This document shows, one piece after another, positions 63,471 to 64,000 of a stretch of 64,000 nucleotides of DNA. This DNA comes from Hippophae tibetana. Its lineage: Eukaryota > Streptophyta > Magnoliopsida > Rosales > Elaeagnaceae. Where the stretch lies: assembly GCA_037013495.1 (NCBI GenBank), contig CM072810.1, positions 81,390,449 to 81,454,448 on the forward strand, given 5' to 3'. Under the pieces are notes generated by a model that worked only from the letters and a program-made list of their open reading frames with translations, had not been told where the DNA came from and made no database searches. Both the position numbers and the translations under genes were made by a program. Each line of letters opens with the position of its first letter. Within the stretch, counting starts at the first letter, position 1.

Positions 63471-64000
63471 GTGTTGTACCGTAAAAAAGAAAATACCAGG
63501 CTTGTGGCGGTGAAAGAACTGATATCATTAATGAAATTATATTTTAGCAATACTTTTGCTTTTCTTTTTGGGGTTCTTGATGGAATGCCCGATTTTGACA
63601 TATCAAAGGGAGTGATCATTTTTTATGCCATCACAAGGTTAGGGTTTTATGGACTTGTGGATGTTGTTTTCGTTTATGGTTTTGTTTCTTATTTATTTTT
63701 TAAACCATCTTGTTTTCTTCTTGATCTTTAATTCTATGTTTAATCAATACTTCTTCTTCATAAAAAAAAGATAGCAAACAAAAGATGGGTTATACTATTC
63801 ATAGTATTAAAAAAAGAACTTTTGATAAATTAGAGTTCTAACTTTAAACGTCCGTAACTTTTAACTCGTATTTCGAAATTACTATTATAATATTTCAAAT
63901 CCATGCTTGTAACGATTCCTATTATCAGGACATGGCTTGGCAATGAACCTCATTTTTTGAATCCAAATTAAACTGTATACTTCACGTACCGAGGGTTTAA
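63471..64000 (+). repeat. Partial monomer at right edge (open R half, type D)
   Basis: The last 530 bp are the start of another monomer with an R-type first half and D-type caaatccatgc. Sequence ends at cacgtaccgagggtttaa because the window ends. The array evidently continues beyond it. Confidence 0.95.

Larger units (their letters stand above)
1..64000 (+). repeat. Satellite DNA array, ~911-bp monomer, head-to-tail
   Basis: The whole window is one tandem array. Seventy copies of gtgttgtacc (one reads gtgtagtacc) mark unit starts: 587, 1498, 2410, 3321, 4232, 5144, 6057, 6967, 7879, 8791, 9703, 10614, 11526, 12437, 13348, 14258, 15169, 16080, 16994, 17905, 18819, 19694, 20602, 21514, 22425, 23337, 24248, 25159, 26072, 26984, 27896, 28808, 29720, 30632, 31543, 32455, 33367, 34280, 35193, 36105, 37017, 37927, 38840, 39753, 40665, 41577, 42489, 43399, 44311, 45224, 46136, 47047, 47959, 48870, 49782, 50694, 51605, 52518, 53432, 54345, 55257, 56169, 57082, 57995, 58906, 59820, 60732, 61646, 62557, 63471. 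Spacing is 908-914 bp with one exception (875). No unit is inverted and nothing is inserted. Most units carry a SalI site in ggggtcgacc and two DraI sites (TTTAAA) about 100 bp apart. The HindIII site AAGCTT is lost in type D. Organism and chromosomal position are unknown. Confidence 0.98.

Noticed and set aside
1498..63731. Recurring ORFs of 64-117 codons as protein-coding genes
   Set aside because: They recur at the satellite period, are stopped or frameshifted in most copies, often need GTG or TTG starts, have no recognisable domains, and show the F/L/I/Y/K composition expected of a T-rich repeat.
1..64000. CRISPR array or phage-type direct repeats
   Set aside because: Repeats are about 911 bp and contiguous, with no unique spacers and no cas-like genes.
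1..64000. LTR retrotransposon or other mobile element body
   Set aside because: I see no terminal repeats, primer-binding site, polypurine tract, reverse transcriptase or integrase motifs, and no target-site duplications. Each monomer abuts the next directly. Remote derivation from an element cannot be excluded.
1..64000. rDNA intergenic spacer repeats or 5S array
   Set aside because: No rRNA-like conserved sequence and no pol III internal promoter pattern are visible in the monomer, and the period does not contain a unique gene segment.
1..64000. Bacterial origin of the window
   Set aside because: A 64-kb pure satellite array with higher-order structure and no genes is not compatible with a bacterial chromosome or plasmid.

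Overview
The window is one uninterrupted tandem satellite array. A unit of about 911 bp repeats head-to-tail in the same orientation from the first base to the last. Using the invariant 10-mer gtgttgtacc as a phase marker I place 70 unit starts, at 587, 1498, 2410 and so on to 63471. That gives 69 complete monomers plus a partial one at each end. Monomers are 908-914 bp except one of 875 bp, and the mean is about 911.4 bp. I see no ordinary gene, rRNA, tRNA, transposon insertion, CRISPR array or unique-sequence island. By eye the DNA is about 70% A+T and the + strand is T-rich.

Organism: a long homogeneous AT-rich satellite with higher-order structure points to a eukaryotic nuclear genome (centromeric, pericentromeric, subtelomeric or sex-chromosome heterochromatin). 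A plant is my best guess, but only weakly supported. Satellites with roughly 0.9 kb units are known in plants, for example the Y-linked RAYS family of Rumex acetosa. I cannot tell from sequence alone whether this array is related to it.

Monomers fall into a few subfamilies defined by linked variants in the second half of the unit. A has caaagccaagc, ggcttgacaagg and cacgtaccg. B has cagctttaaacgtcc with one base lost, then cacctacgg. C has aaacgtacgtcaa, and often gatctgaatatctatc. D has caaatccatgc. E and F are minor types. The first half varies partly independently: P has ttctggggttcttgattaaa, Q has a one-base deletion giving aaattcccgatttcgag, R has the open form gatggaatgcccgatttt, S has gatggaatgccctaa, T has gagctgatatc. 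Many monomers are therefore mosaics.

Layout. 1-7.9 kb: mixed B/C/E monomers with about 1.82 kb dimer periodicity. 7.9-9.7 kb: two identical A monomers. 9.7-15.2 kb: B/A alternation. 14,980-18,713: tandem duplication with a period of exactly 1825 bp. 18.8-23.3 kb: A/B dimers, including the one monomer with a 37-bp deletion. 23.3-31.5 kb: mixed, with a near-identical A pair at 26.1-27.9 kb. 31.5-46.1 kb: a five-monomer higher-order repeat (D-B-D-C-A, about 4.56 kb) present three times, the last two copies almost identical. 46.1-49.8 kb: a D/A dimer repeated twice. 49.8-56.2 kb: diverged D/B mosaics. 56.2-63.5 kb: C/F/B monomers with a 3.65 kb (four-monomer) period.

Short ORFs recur once per monomer and are best read as by-products of a T-rich repeat. 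They lack a continuous frame, are broken in most copies, and several depend on GTG or TTG starts. The most interesting signals are the layered duplication history, the tracts where one subfamily has overwritten another, a nested dyad in most monomers, a near-invariant block at the monomer boundary, and a plant telobox-like 9-mer confined to one lineage.
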